A stretch of DNA of 64,000 nt from Alphaproteobacteria bacterium. Its GTDB lineage: Bacteria; Pseudomonadota; Alphaproteobacteria; Micropepsales; Micropepsaceae. Location: assembly GCA_016124635.1 (NCBI GenBank), contig WGNJ01000015.1, positions 1 to 64,000 on the forward strand. The letters run 5' to 3'. Within the stretch, counting starts at the first letter, position 1; every line of letters begins with the position of its first letter. The notes beneath the pieces are model-generated. The model worked only from the letters and a program-made list of their open reading frames with translations, was not told the origin of the DNA and made no database searches. This document shows positions 7,225 through 14,945 of the stretch, one piece after another. The position numbers and the translations under genes were made by a program.

Positions 7225-7866
7225 CTACTTCTTCTTTCCCGGCTTGGCCTTACGCGGCAGCGCTTGCACGCCGCCGAGGAAGAGCGCCGTCGCAAATCTC
7301 GCAGCATCGTCGGCGGTGACGTCGTCCCGCGTCAGCATTTGATGCGCGACCTCGAACGCCACGCCCACCATGGAGGCCATCAAAAGATCGGCGTCGGCGG
7401 GAGGCAGAACGCCGTTCTCGATCGCGTTCTCGATGTCGACGCGCAGCTCCTCGAAGCCCGCGATGACTTCGGGTGTGTCGATACGCACGCGCGGGATCTC
7501 GCGATGCCGCCGTACGGCGATGAAGGTCGTCTGATCGTTCTTCACGAAGTCGAAATAGCTACGGAACGTTCCGACGATGAACTCTTCGAAGTTGCGTGCC
7601 CGGATACGCTCGGCGCGCAGGCGCGGACGCACGCGCAGCGCCGTCTCGTCCTGCAGCGCCTGGAACACCTCTTCCTTCGATTTGAAGTAGTTGTAGAACG
7701 TGCCGGACGCGAGATTGGTCGCGCGGATGATGTCGCGCACGGTCGTCGCGCCGTAGCCGAGGTCGGCGAACACGATGCGCGCCGCATCGATGATGGCCTG
7801 ACGATTGCTTGCCTTGGTTTCTTCGCGTTTGCCGCGAATCTTCGTCAGGTCAGGAACGTTGCTCAT
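7225..7866 (-). CDS. TetR family transcriptional regulator
   Basis: A 213-residue regulator. The N-terminal helix-turn-helix is at about residues 22-66 (AIIDAARIVFADLGYGATTV, then LASGTFYNYFKSKEE), followed by an all-helical ligand and dimerisation domain. The ATG overlaps the TGA of the flavin monooxygenase gene (7863-7866), so both sit in one operon, and the regulator probably controls that operon and perhaps the divergent thioesterase pair. A 13-bp palindrome at 9351-9363 in the divergent promoter region is a candidate operator. A lysine-rich tail ends the protein. Confidence 0.9.
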   Translation of the reverse strand: MSNVPDLTKIRGKREETKASNRQAIIDAARIVFADLGYGATTVRDIIRATNLASGTFYNYFKSKEEVFQALQDETALRVRPRLRAERIRARNFEEFIVGTFRSYFDFVKNDQTTFIAVRRHREIPRVRIDTPEVIAGFEELRVDIENAIENGVLPPADADLLMASMVGVAFEVAHQMLTRDDVTADDAARFATALFLGGVQALPRKAKPGKKK

Positions 7867-9302
7867 GCAGCTACCGCCGGTTGGACTTGGGGCCTCACCA
7901 CGCGCGGCGGCACCGGCAGGACATAGCCCTGCGCCCGCGCGCGCTTGGCCCCGCGCGCCAGTTCCCTTCTGAGATCGTGCGTATACTCGCCGCAATTGAT
8001 CTGAATCGTATGGCGCGGCGTCTTGAGATAGTGCGACTTCATTTTTTCATGCATTTCGACGCGCTCGGCGTTCATGACCTCGACCGGCGGCAATGCATAG
8101 TGTCCGGTCAGATAATGGGCGATCAGCTTCGATTGCTCTTCGGCGATCGGCATCATGGCGCAGAGCGGCTGCAGCAGCGCGACGAAAAAGAGGTTGTCGA
8201 AACGCGGATCGATCATCCGCCGCCACAGCGCGATGTCGTTGCCGGGCGCCGCGATCGTGCCTTCGTCGAAGAACGGGAAGCTGATCTTGTAGCCCGTGCA
8301 CCAAATGATGACGTCGATCTCTTCTTCTGTGCCGTCGACGAAGGCGACCTTTGAGTCGCGCAGCTCTTTGATGTTGGGCTTGGGCAGCACGTCCCCCGAG
8401 CCGATGCGGACGTAGAGCTCTTGGCTCACGGCCGGATGCGTCGCCAGGAACGGATGGTCGGGCTTCATCAAGCCGTACTGCTCGGGTCGCCCCGCGGTTT
8501 GGGCGAGCCGCCTCTCCGCCAGGCGCCGCAACAGCCACAGCGGCATCGCACGTTGCAGCCAGGGTGCTTCCTGGCTCGGGTGTGGAACTTGCGCGTCAAG
8601 AACCTCGCCGCCCATATATTTCGGGATCACCCAGTAGCCGCGCCGCTGCGACAGGAAAACGGATTTCGCGACGCCTTTGCGCCCGAGTTCGCAGGCGATG
8701 TCGAGCGCCGAGTTGCCGAAGCCGACCACGAGCACGTTCTTCCCGGCGCAATTGATCGGGTCGCTCGGATCGACATAGGCGTGCGAGTGAATCTGCTTAC
8801 CCGAAAATGATCCGGGAAACGCCGGCTCCGGCGACCGCGGATCCCAGTGATGGCCGTTGGCGACGCATAGCGCATCGTAGAGCCGCATCTCGCCGGATTC
8901 GAGCGTCACCTTCCACAAGCCGTCTGCCGTCTGCTCGGCCTTCGCGACGCCGCTCTTGAAGAAGATGTGATCGCGAAAACCGAAGTGATCGACATAGGCG
9001 TCGAAGTAGCGGGCGATCTGTTCGTGATGCGGATAATCCGGATAATCGTCGGGCATCGGAAAATCCGAATACGCCATCTTGTCCCGCGACGTGTTGATGT
9101 GCAGCGAGCGGTAGGCCGACGACATCCCGTTCCGGTTCTTGAACACCCAGTTGCCGCCGACCCGGTTCGACTTCTCGAGGCAGTCGAACGGAATGCCGAA
9201 CTCGGTGAAGACTTTCGCCGCCGCGATGCCGCTCGAGCCCGCACCGATGATGCAGGTTTTCGGTAAGCGTGGATCGGCTGGTCGTGCCATCACGGCCGGC
9301 AT
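7863..9302 (-). CDS. Flavin-containing monooxygenase (FMO/BVMO type)
   Basis: A 479-residue class B flavoprotein monooxygenase. The FAD motif IIGAGSSG is at about residues 18-25, the FMO fingerprint FSGKQIHSHAY is in the middle, and the NADPH motif VVGFGNSALDIA follows. These enzymes oxygenate soft nucleophiles or ketones with O2 and NADPH. ATG 9302 is preferred for the GAGG site 7 bp upstream; ATG 9290 is also possible. Placement with a TetR regulator and opposite two thioesterase genes suggests an inducible catabolic function, but the substrate is not predictable. Confidence 0.85.
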   Translation of the reverse strand: MPAVMARPADPRLPKTCIIGAGSSGIAAAKVFTEFGIPFDCLEKSNRVGGNWVFKNRNGMSSAYRSLHINTSRDKMAYSDFPMPDDYPDYPHHEQIARYFDAYVDHFGFRDHIFFKSGVAKAEQTADGLWKVTLESGEMRLYDALCVANGHHWDPRSPEPAFPGSFSGKQIHSHAYVDPSDPINCAGKNVLVVGFGNSALDIACELGRKGVAKSVFLSQRRGYWVIPKYMGGEVLDAQVPHPSQEAPWLQRAMPLWLLRRLAERRLAQTAGRPEQYGLMKPDHPFLATHPAVSQELYVRIGSGDVLPKPNIKELRDSKVAFVDGTEEEIDVIIWCTGYKISFPFFDEGTIAAPGNDIALWRRMIDPRFDNLFFVALLQPLCAMMPIAEEQSKLIAHYLTGHYALPPVEVMNAERVEMHEKMKSHYLKTPRHTIQINCGEYTHDLRRELARGAKRARAQGYVLPVPPRVVRPQVQPAVAA

Positions 9303-9350
9303 GCGGAAACCTCGATCGATACAATAGCGATAGCCGACTCTAGACCTCCA

Positions 9351-9363
9351 TGACGTTGCGTCA
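9351..9363. promoter_or_regulatory. Candidate TetR operator (TGACG-TTG-CGTCA)
   Basis: A perfect 5-bp dyad with a 3-bp spacer lies in the 165-bp gap between the divergent monooxygenase (start 9302) and thioesterase (start 9468) genes. Position and symmetry fit a TetR-family operator controlling both directions. Binding is inferred, and a 13-bp dyad is at the short end for this family. Confidence 0.35.
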
Positions 9364-9467
9364 ACTTCGCGCGGGGGCCCGAACCAAGGGATCTCAACCA
9401 AGGTAAACGCTGGCGAATACGGGCCCGCTTATGCTCTAGAAGGCGAACAACGGATTCGGATATCGCC

Positions 9468-9881
9468 ATGCTCGATCATGTTCCCCACGCTGCGGCCGTC
9501 GGCTTGACCTTCGTGTCGGTCGAACGCGGCATAGCCGTGCTCAAGCTTCCGTACGATGAGAAGCTGGTCGGCAACCCGGACACCGGGGTCGTCCATGGCG
9601 GCGTCATTACGACCCTGCTCGACAATTGTTGCGGCATCGCGGTCGGTTCCTCGCTGACCGAGATGCGGCCGATCGCGACGCTCGACTTGCGCATCGACTA
9701 CATGCGGCCGGCAACGCCCAAGGAAGACATTTTTGCGCGTGCCGAGTGCTACAAGGCCACATCGAACATCGCCTTCGTCCGCGCCACAGCCTACCACACC
9801 GACATCGGCGACCCGATCGCGACGGCCGTCGCCGCCTTCATGCTCAACACCGCCATCACGCGCCCACAAAAGCAGGGCTAA
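9468..9881 (+). CDS. PaaI-family hotdog thioesterase (first of tandem pair)
   Basis: A 137-residue single hotdog domain. Typical PaaI features are GNPDTGVVHGGVITTLLDN, where the HGG segment carries the catalytic region, and IDYMRPA near the dimer interface. Such proteins hydrolyse acyl- or aryl-CoA thioesters as tetramers. A second hotdog gene follows after 5 bp and shows the same motifs, so the two are tandem paralogues and may form a heteromer. It is divergent from the FMO-TetR operon. Confidence 0.85.
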   Translation: MLDHVPHAAAVGLTFVSVERGIAVLKLPYDEKLVGNPDTGVVHGGVITTLLDNCCGIAVGSSLTEMRPIATLDLRIDYMRPATPKEDIFARAECYKATSNIAFVRATAYHTDIGDPIATAVAAFMLNTAITRPQKQG

Positions 9882-9886
9882 GACCA

Positions 9887-10327
9887 ATGGAGCTGTTACA
9901 GCGCGCGCAAGCGCAGGGCACCAAAGTCGATCTGCAGAAATTGATCGATGCGATCCCCTATTGCCGCTTCCTCGGCATCCAGGTCGACCGCAAAGGCTCC
10001 GAGTTGACAATGATCCTGCGTTTCGATCGCAAGCTCATCGGCAACCCCATGCTCCCCGCTTTGCACGGCGGCGTTATCGGCGCTTTCCTTGAGACGACAG
10101 CGATTGCGCAACTCATTCTCGAAACGGACGCCACGGAACTGCCGAAACCCGTCGACATTGGCATCGACTATTTGCGCTCGGGTAAGCCGGTCGACACCTA
10201 TGCCCGCGCCGAAATTACGAAGCACGGTCGGCGCGTCTGCAATGTGCGCGCCGAAGCTTGGCAGGACGAGCACACGCGTCCCATTGCGGCGCTGCACGGA
10301 CACTTCCTCGTCAAGCCGAAAGAATAA
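9887..10327 (+). CDS. PaaI-family hotdog thioesterase (second of tandem pair)
   Basis: A 146-residue hotdog protein with GNPMLPALHGGVIGAFLET and IDYLRSGKPVDTYARAEI, aligned with GNPDTGVVHGG and IDYMRPATP of the upstream paralogue. The start at ATG 9887 is five bases after the preceding stop, implying one mRNA. The N-terminal 30 residues (LLQRAQAQGTKVDLQKLIDA) form a helical extension absent from the first copy. Substrate unknown. Confidence 0.85.
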   Translation: MELLQRAQAQGTKVDLQKLIDAIPYCRFLGIQVDRKGSELTMILRFDRKLIGNPMLPALHGGVIGAFLETTAIAQLILETDATELPKPVDIGIDYLRSGKPVDTYARAEITKHGRRVCNVRAEAWQDEHTRPIAALHGHFLVKPKE

Positions 10328-10483
10328 TTCCTATCGAAGATCGTTTGTTGCTGCTCTCGCAGCGCACAACATTTGTGATCGAGCAGCCCATTTAACGGCG
10401 GCCTCATCAACACGATAATATCAGTCTTAGTTTGCTCCCTGGGCTCGCGTTTTGACCCCAAGGCTTTATGGGAGAAACGCAAC

Positions 10484-10633
10484 ATGCGCATCCGCCCGCT
10501 CGAATTGTGGGTTTTCTCGCTGCTTATCGCAATGATCGGCGTCGCCGCTTTGCACCAATATCAAGCCAACGAGCGCGCCAACCAGCCCTCTGGTCCCTAT
10601 CAGATGACGGTTAAGGCGCACCGCGGCGGCTGA
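10484..10633 (+). CDS. Mini-protein with N-terminal membrane anchor, family member 1
   Basis: A 49-residue protein, MRIRPLELWVFSLLIAMIG followed by a short tail ending PYQMTVKAHRGG. One hydrophobic segment (about residues 8-24) would anchor it or act as a signal. It shares the frame MR....E.W......A, a spacer, and then P.Y.MTv.A.R with the genes at 11227 and 11757, so I treat the three as paralogues, this one lacking the Cys-containing C-terminus. A GGGAG ribosome site precedes the ATG. Confidence 0.5.
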   Translation: MRIRPLELWVFSLLIAMIGVAALHQYQANERANQPSGPYQMTVKAHRGG

Positions 10634-10780
10634 GCCGAACGCCGGCGACAGTGCGTCTCACGAACACGTGTTGCGCATTACGGCGCCTTCATTTGATCAC
10701 AATCTCCCGCATCATAGGTTTGTGGGCGGGGAGCACGTTTATCTATCCGCTCAGAAGCAAGTGCAGCCTTGGAGGCAACG

Positions 10781-11089
10781 ATGGTCACGCGCACGATTCC
10801 GGCCCTGGCTTTCGCCGGTTTGGTAACGGTCGCGATCGCCGTTGCTGCGCAGACCGCACCCTTGCGTGAGGCTGATATCTGCGCGCTGCCCCAAACGCAG
10901 GCCGACAGGAGCCAGGTGGAACTGGCTTCCATGTTCACCGACGACTCTGCTCGCGAACCGCGCTCGCTCTTCAGCGACGCACCGTTGTTTATCTACGCGA
11001 TGAATGATGTCGCACGCGCGTCCGACGGCGTGACGCTGATCGACGTCAAAGGTGTCGCGTCGTGCACCAGCCACAAAAACATCGTCTGA
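10781..11089 (+). CDS. Small exported protein of unknown function
   Basis: A 102-residue protein with a signal peptide (MVTRTIPALAFAGLVTVA, cleavage near AVAAQT). The mature chain has two cysteines (DICALP and ASCTSH) and no family I recognise. ATG 10781 follows a strong GGAGGC site, so the in-frame TTG further up was not used. It lies within a run of four tiny exported or anchored proteins (10.48-12.04 kb). Confidence 0.55.
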   Translation: MVTRTIPALAFAGLVTVAIAVAAQTAPLREADICALPQTQADRSQVELASMFTDDSAREPRSLFSDAPLFIYAMNDVARASDGVTLIDVKGVASCTSHKNIV

Positions 11090-11226
11090 TCGTCGCGCCT
11101 CGCCGCATCTCATGTCGCGCACGCATAGCTGATATGAGTTGCAGAACCTTCATTTGAATAACCCCCTCCTCAACCATAACTCTCGCGCGAACGTCCGAGT
11201 GATTTGGGACTTTGAGGAGAGACCAA

Positions 11227-11517
11227 ATGCGTATGTCCGGATGGGAAGACTTCGCGTTGCCGCTCACATTCGTCTTTGCGGTGGTCTTCGCGTTGACACT
11301 TCATCATCAAATTTCATTGCCCACGGCAGCGCCGGCGGCGATCGCCGCGGAGCAGCCAGTCTATGTGATGACGATCACAGCCAAGCGCCTGCCGACGGAT
11401 TGCCGTGGAACCGCAGCGCGCGCTGCCGCCTGCGCCGAGCAACTCGCGGGCGAGGCCCGCGTGGAAATGCGCGAAGGCGGCACGCGCCTTGCCGACCGGT
11501 CGGCCGAACTCCCTTGA
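11227..11517 (+). CDS. Mini-protein with N-terminal anchor, family member 2
   Basis: A 96-residue protein: MRMSGWEDFALPLTFVFAV anchor, Ala-rich linker, then PVYVMTITAKRLPTDCRG with a second Cys about 14 residues later (AACAEQ) and VEMREG. The same motifs recur in the gene at 11757 (PHYVMTVTAKRLPASCKG and VEMHEA), a clear paralogue. The GAGGAGA site at 11214-11220 is well placed. Predicted topology is a short cytoplasmic end, one transmembrane helix and a periplasmic domain that may form one disulfide. Function unknown. Confidence 0.55.
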   Translation: MRMSGWEDFALPLTFVFAVVFALTLHHQISLPTAAPAAIAAEQPVYVMTITAKRLPTDCRGTAARAAACAEQLAGEARVEMREGGTRLADRSAELP

Positions 11518-11756
11518 GATCTACGAGGCGAAGCCGCTCGGCAAGCCTCGAATGTCTTGGCGTCACTTCTTCTGCTTGATGTGACGTTAGCCACTCGAAC
11601 CGCCGGAAACCATCGCCACCTATAGGGGCATCAAGCGGCGGTCCAGCGCCGAGAGTTGGCCTTCAGGCACACCGCGTTCAGGTGCGCCATTTCCTGAGTT
11701 CAACTGAACACGACAACGCGAGCGAGGCATCGGCCCCGCCGTGAGGGGAGAGGAAC

Positions 11757-12035
11757 ATGCGGACGTCAAGTATCGAAAACTGGGCATTGCCGGCGACCCT
11801 GGTATTTGCCTTGGCATTTGTGGCCACGGTCCGCGAAGCAGGTCATTTCCAGGCCAATGCGGCGACGGCAGAAACGTCGATGACCCCACATTACGTCATG
11901 ACGGTGACGGCAAAGCGCCTCCCCGCATCGTGCAAGGGCGCGGCCCTGAAGAGCAACCCGGACTGCTTGAGCGCCCTGAATGCCGATGCGGTGGTCGAAA
12001 TGCACGAGGCGTCGCCCGCTCTCGCCGCCCAGTAG
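11757..12035 (+). CDS. Mini-protein with N-terminal anchor, family member 3
   Basis: A 92-residue protein: MRTSSIENWALPATLVFALA anchor, then TPHYVMTVTAKRLPASCKG, CLSALNADAVVEMHEA. It is collinear with the gene at 11227, including both cysteines and the VEM motif. It is preceded by a purine-rich GAGGGGAGAGGA site and ends 28 bp from the convergent spoVR stop. The 239 bp between members 2 and 3 hold no further gene that I can see. Confidence 0.55.
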   Translation: MRTSSIENWALPATLVFALAFVATVREAGHFQANAATAETSMTPHYVMTVTAKRLPASCKGAALKSNPDCLSALNADAVVEMHEASPALAAQ

Positions 12036-12063
12036 GCCAAACCCCACCCGGCTCTATTCGGAC

Positions 12064-13590
12064 TTAGTCCTCTGTCTCCTCGGGCTCATCGAGGACGACG
12101 TCGTAGCCCCAAAGCTTGCGGATGTGCTTTAGCACGGCGTCACGCGAGGCTGGCGCCAGGGGAATGCCGCGATATCGGTTGTGCCGCAGCGTCAGGGTCC
12201 GATCGCCGGCCAGGTTCGCGCCCACCACCTGGATGTCCGGCTGATGCGTCGCAAGGTCATAGAGCCTAGCCAAGGTCGTCCGTAGCCGCCGGTAGCCGAG
12301 CTCATTGTGAATGGCGGCCACGGTATAGACGGGATCCTCCGATTTATCGCGCACAGCAAACAGCTTCAGATCGCGCATCACCTTCGGGCTCAAAAACTGC
12401 TGGATGAAGCTCTCGTCGCGGTAGTTGGCCCACGCGTGCTTCAGCACGTCGCGCCAATTGCCTTTGCCGGCGATCTCAGGAAACCAATCACGGTCCTCCT
12501 CCGTCGGCTTCTCCGACATGCGCTTGATGTCGTCCATCATCGCGAAGCCCAGAGCGTACGGATTGATCCCGTAGTAGCGGCTGTCATCGTAGCCGGGCTG
12601 GAAGACCACGCTCGAATGGCTGTGCAAGAACTCGAGGATCGAGCCCTCGGTGATCAGCCCCTTATCGTAGAGCGCGTTCATGATGTAGTGGTGCACGAAG
12701 GTCGCGCAGCCTTCGTTCATCACCTTGGTCTGAATCTGGGGATAGAAATATTGCGCAACGTTCCGGACGATACGCAAAATCTCCCGCTGCCAATTTCGCA
12801 GCGTCGGCGAATGTTTTTCGAGGAAATAGATGAGGTTCTCTTCCGGTAGGTTCATCAGGGTTTGCGGCCCGATGAACTCCTCTTCGTCCGTTGACTGCTC
12901 ATCCGCATTCATGTCGCGCGCGGTGTTCGGCAGCGTGCGCCAAATGTCGTTGAAGCTCTCTTCCTCGTACTGCTGGCGCCTCCGCAGCCGCTCCTCACGC
13001 TGCGCGCGAGACGGCCGTGGCGGACGGCGATAGCGGAACACGCCCTGCTCCATGATCGCGTGCGCCGAATCCAGCAGCTGCTCGACCTGGTCGGCGCCAT
13101 ATTTTTCTTCGGCAGCCGACACGTATTTCTTCGCAAACGCCAGGTAGTCGAGGATCGCTTCCGCGTTCGTCCACTGCTTGAACAGGTAATTGTTCTTGAA
13201 GAAGTGATTGTGGCCGAAGCACGCATGCGCCATCACCAGCGCTTGCATCGTCATCGTGTTCTCTTCCATGAGATACGCGATGCAAGGATTGGCGTTGATC
13301 ACAATCTCATAGGCGAGTCCCGACCAACCCTTCTGATACATCGTCTCTTCGCGCGCGAAGATCTTTCCGAACGACCAGTGGTGATACATCAGCGGCATGC
13401 CGTGCGCTGAGTATGCGTCCAGCATCTGCTCCGACGAGATGATTTCGATCTGATTGGGATAGGTATCGAGCTGCAGGTCGTTGACTGCGATCTCTTCGAT
13501 CGCGCCATACACCTTCTTCAGCAGCGCGAAGTCCCATTCCGCGCTCGTAAACAGCGGCTCGCCCGAACGCTTGGTCGGCGCTACGCTCAT
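12064..13590 (-). CDS. spoVR: SpoVR family protein
   Basis: A 508-residue protein with the SpoVR/YcgB signature: LMYHHWSFGK, an AYEIVINANPCIAYLMEENT block, ACFGHNHFFKNN, and MNEGCATFVHHY further on. The conserved His/Glu residues look metal-binding, and the N-terminal half has been proposed to be a metalloenzyme-like fold. Function is unresolved; homologues matter in spore cortex formation (Bacillus) and stationary phase (enterics). The ATG overlaps the stop of the DUF444 gene by four bases, the third gene of a prkA-DUF444-spoVR operon. Confidence 0.92.
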   Translation of the reverse strand: MSVAPTKRSGEPLFTSAEWDFALLKKVYGAIEEIAVNDLQLDTYPNQIEIISSEQMLDAYSAHGMPLMYHHWSFGKIFAREETMYQKGWSGLAYEIVINANPCIAYLMEENTMTMQALVMAHACFGHNHFFKNNYLFKQWTNAEAILDYLAFAKKYVSAAEEKYGADQVEQLLDSAHAIMEQGVFRYRRPPRPSRAQREERLRRRQQYEEESFNDIWRTLPNTARDMNADEQSTDEEEFIGPQTLMNLPEENLIYFLEKHSPTLRNWQREILRIVRNVAQYFYPQIQTKVMNEGCATFVHHYIMNALYDKGLITEGSILEFLHSHSSVVFQPGYDDSRYYGINPYALGFAMMDDIKRMSEKPTEEDRDWFPEIAGKGNWRDVLKHAWANYRDESFIQQFLSPKVMRDLKLFAVRDKSEDPVYTVAAIHNELGYRRLRTTLARLYDLATHQPDIQVVGANLAGDRTLTLRHNRYRGIPLAPASRDAVLKHIRKLWGYDVVLDEPEETED

Positions 13591-14909
13591 GTCGTTGCCT
13601 CGGCGGCTTCTTTGGAGAAGAGTTCGCGGAACACGGGGAAGATGTCTTGCGGCTTCGCGATGCGCTTGGTGGCGAAGTTCGCCCACTGCTTCGCAACGGT
13701 ACGATAGGCGCGCCAGAGCTCTGCCCCGGACTCTTCTGACGAAAACACTTCCATCTCGCGCTCGTCCAAGATCTCGATATACGCGTAGTACTGGCAGACC
13801 GGCATGATGTCTTGGTTCAAGAGATCGACGCAGCGCGACGCGTCGCCAGTTTGGGTGTAGCCATCGGAAGCTTGCGCCGCATAGATGTTCCATTCGCCCG
13901 TGGCGTAACGCTCCGCCACGATCTTCTTCATCTCTTCAAGCGCAGTCGAGACGATCGTGCCGCCCGATTGGCGCGAGTAGAAGAACGTGTGCTCGTCGAC
14001 TTCCTGTGCGTCGTGCGTGTGGCGGATGAAAACGATATCCAGCCGCTCGTAGCGCCGCTTCAAGAACAAATGCAGCAGCATGAAGAACCGCTTGGCTAGG
14101 TCTTTCTCGCGCTCGCCCATCGAGCCGGAGACGTCCATCAGGCAGAACATCACCGCTTGGCTCGTCGGAATCGGCTGCTGCTCGAACGCGTTGTAGCGCA
14201 CGTCGACCGGATCCAAGAACGGCACCCAGCGACGCTTGTGCTCGAGCCGGGCGATCTCCTCTTCGAGTTCTTCGATCTCTTCGCGCTTGTCCGCGTCCGG
14301 TGCCGCGCCGCATTTGAGCTCCAGCAAGCGCTGGCGTAACGGCTCGACTTCGGACTCCTTCGGTCGCCGCATCGCCAACCGCCGGCCGAACGAGTTGCGC
14401 ATCGTGCGCACCAGATTGATCTGGTTGGGTGAACCCGCTGTCGTAAAGCCCGCGCGCCGCCAATTGTAGGTTTTGATCTCTTTCAGCGAGGTCTTGATCA
14501 GGTTCGGCAGCTCAAGATCCTCAAAGAAGATGTCGAGGATCTCGTCCTGGCTGAGCGTGAACGTGAAATCGTCTTCGAATTCGCCGCCCGAAGCCGCGTC
14601 TTTGCCGCGCCCCTGACCTTCGCCTTGGCGTGGCTTCTTGATCTGATCGCCTTCGACAAAATCTTTGTTGCCGGGCAGAACACGGTCGTGCTCGCCGCCC
14701 GCGCCGGGATCGTGCCGGAAGCGCGGCTCCTTCGTGCTCTTCGTCGGAATCGAAATCTTTTGATCTTTGGCGAAGTCTGAAACCGTGCGGTCTTTCAGCG
14801 ATTTCTGCACGGCCTCTTTGATTTCGGCGCGCGCGCGGCGGATGAAGCGTTGGCGATTGGCCAAGCTCTTGCCTTTTGGATTCAACCGCCTGTCGATGAA
14901 GTTTGACAT
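13587..14909 (-). CDS. DUF444 (YeaH/UPF0229) vWA-like protein
   Basis: A 440-residue protein starting FIDRRLNPKGKSLANRQRF, the usual family start. A charged linker follows, then a vWA-like domain with the metal site DVSGSMGEREKDLAKRF and IVFIRHTHDAQEVDEHTF. In enterics the orthologue yeaH is co-transcribed with the kinase gene yeaG and induced under nitrogen and stationary-phase stress. Here it sits between prkA (37 bp upstream) and spoVR (4-bp overlap), the same conserved trio. Its molecular role is unknown. Confidence 0.92.
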   Translation of the reverse strand: MSNFIDRRLNPKGKSLANRQRFIRRARAEIKEAVQKSLKDRTVSDFAKDQKISIPTKSTKEPRFRHDPGAGGEHDRVLPGNKDFVEGDQIKKPRQGEGQGRGKDAASGGEFEDDFTFTLSQDEILDIFFEDLELPNLIKTSLKEIKTYNWRRAGFTTAGSPNQINLVRTMRNSFGRRLAMRRPKESEVEPLRQRLLELKCGAAPDADKREEIEELEEEIARLEHKRRWVPFLDPVDVRYNAFEQQPIPTSQAVMFCLMDVSGSMGEREKDLAKRFFMLLHLFLKRRYERLDIVFIRHTHDAQEVDEHTFFYSRQSGGTIVSTALEEMKKIVAERYATGEWNIYAAQASDGYTQTGDASRCVDLLNQDIMPVCQYYAYIEILDEREMEVFSSEESGAELWRAYRTVAKQWANFATKRIAKPQDIFPVFRELFSKEAAEATT

Positions 14910-14945
14910 CGCACCTAACTGGGCAGGCGCGATAGCGCCCGCCCT

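Noticed and set aside
6943-7307. Small minus-strand ORFs encoding peptides with KLAHSHNG
   Set aside because: The same peptide appears from the repeat copy at 26.1 kb, where the frame is interrupted; this reflects the dispersed repeat, not a conserved gene.
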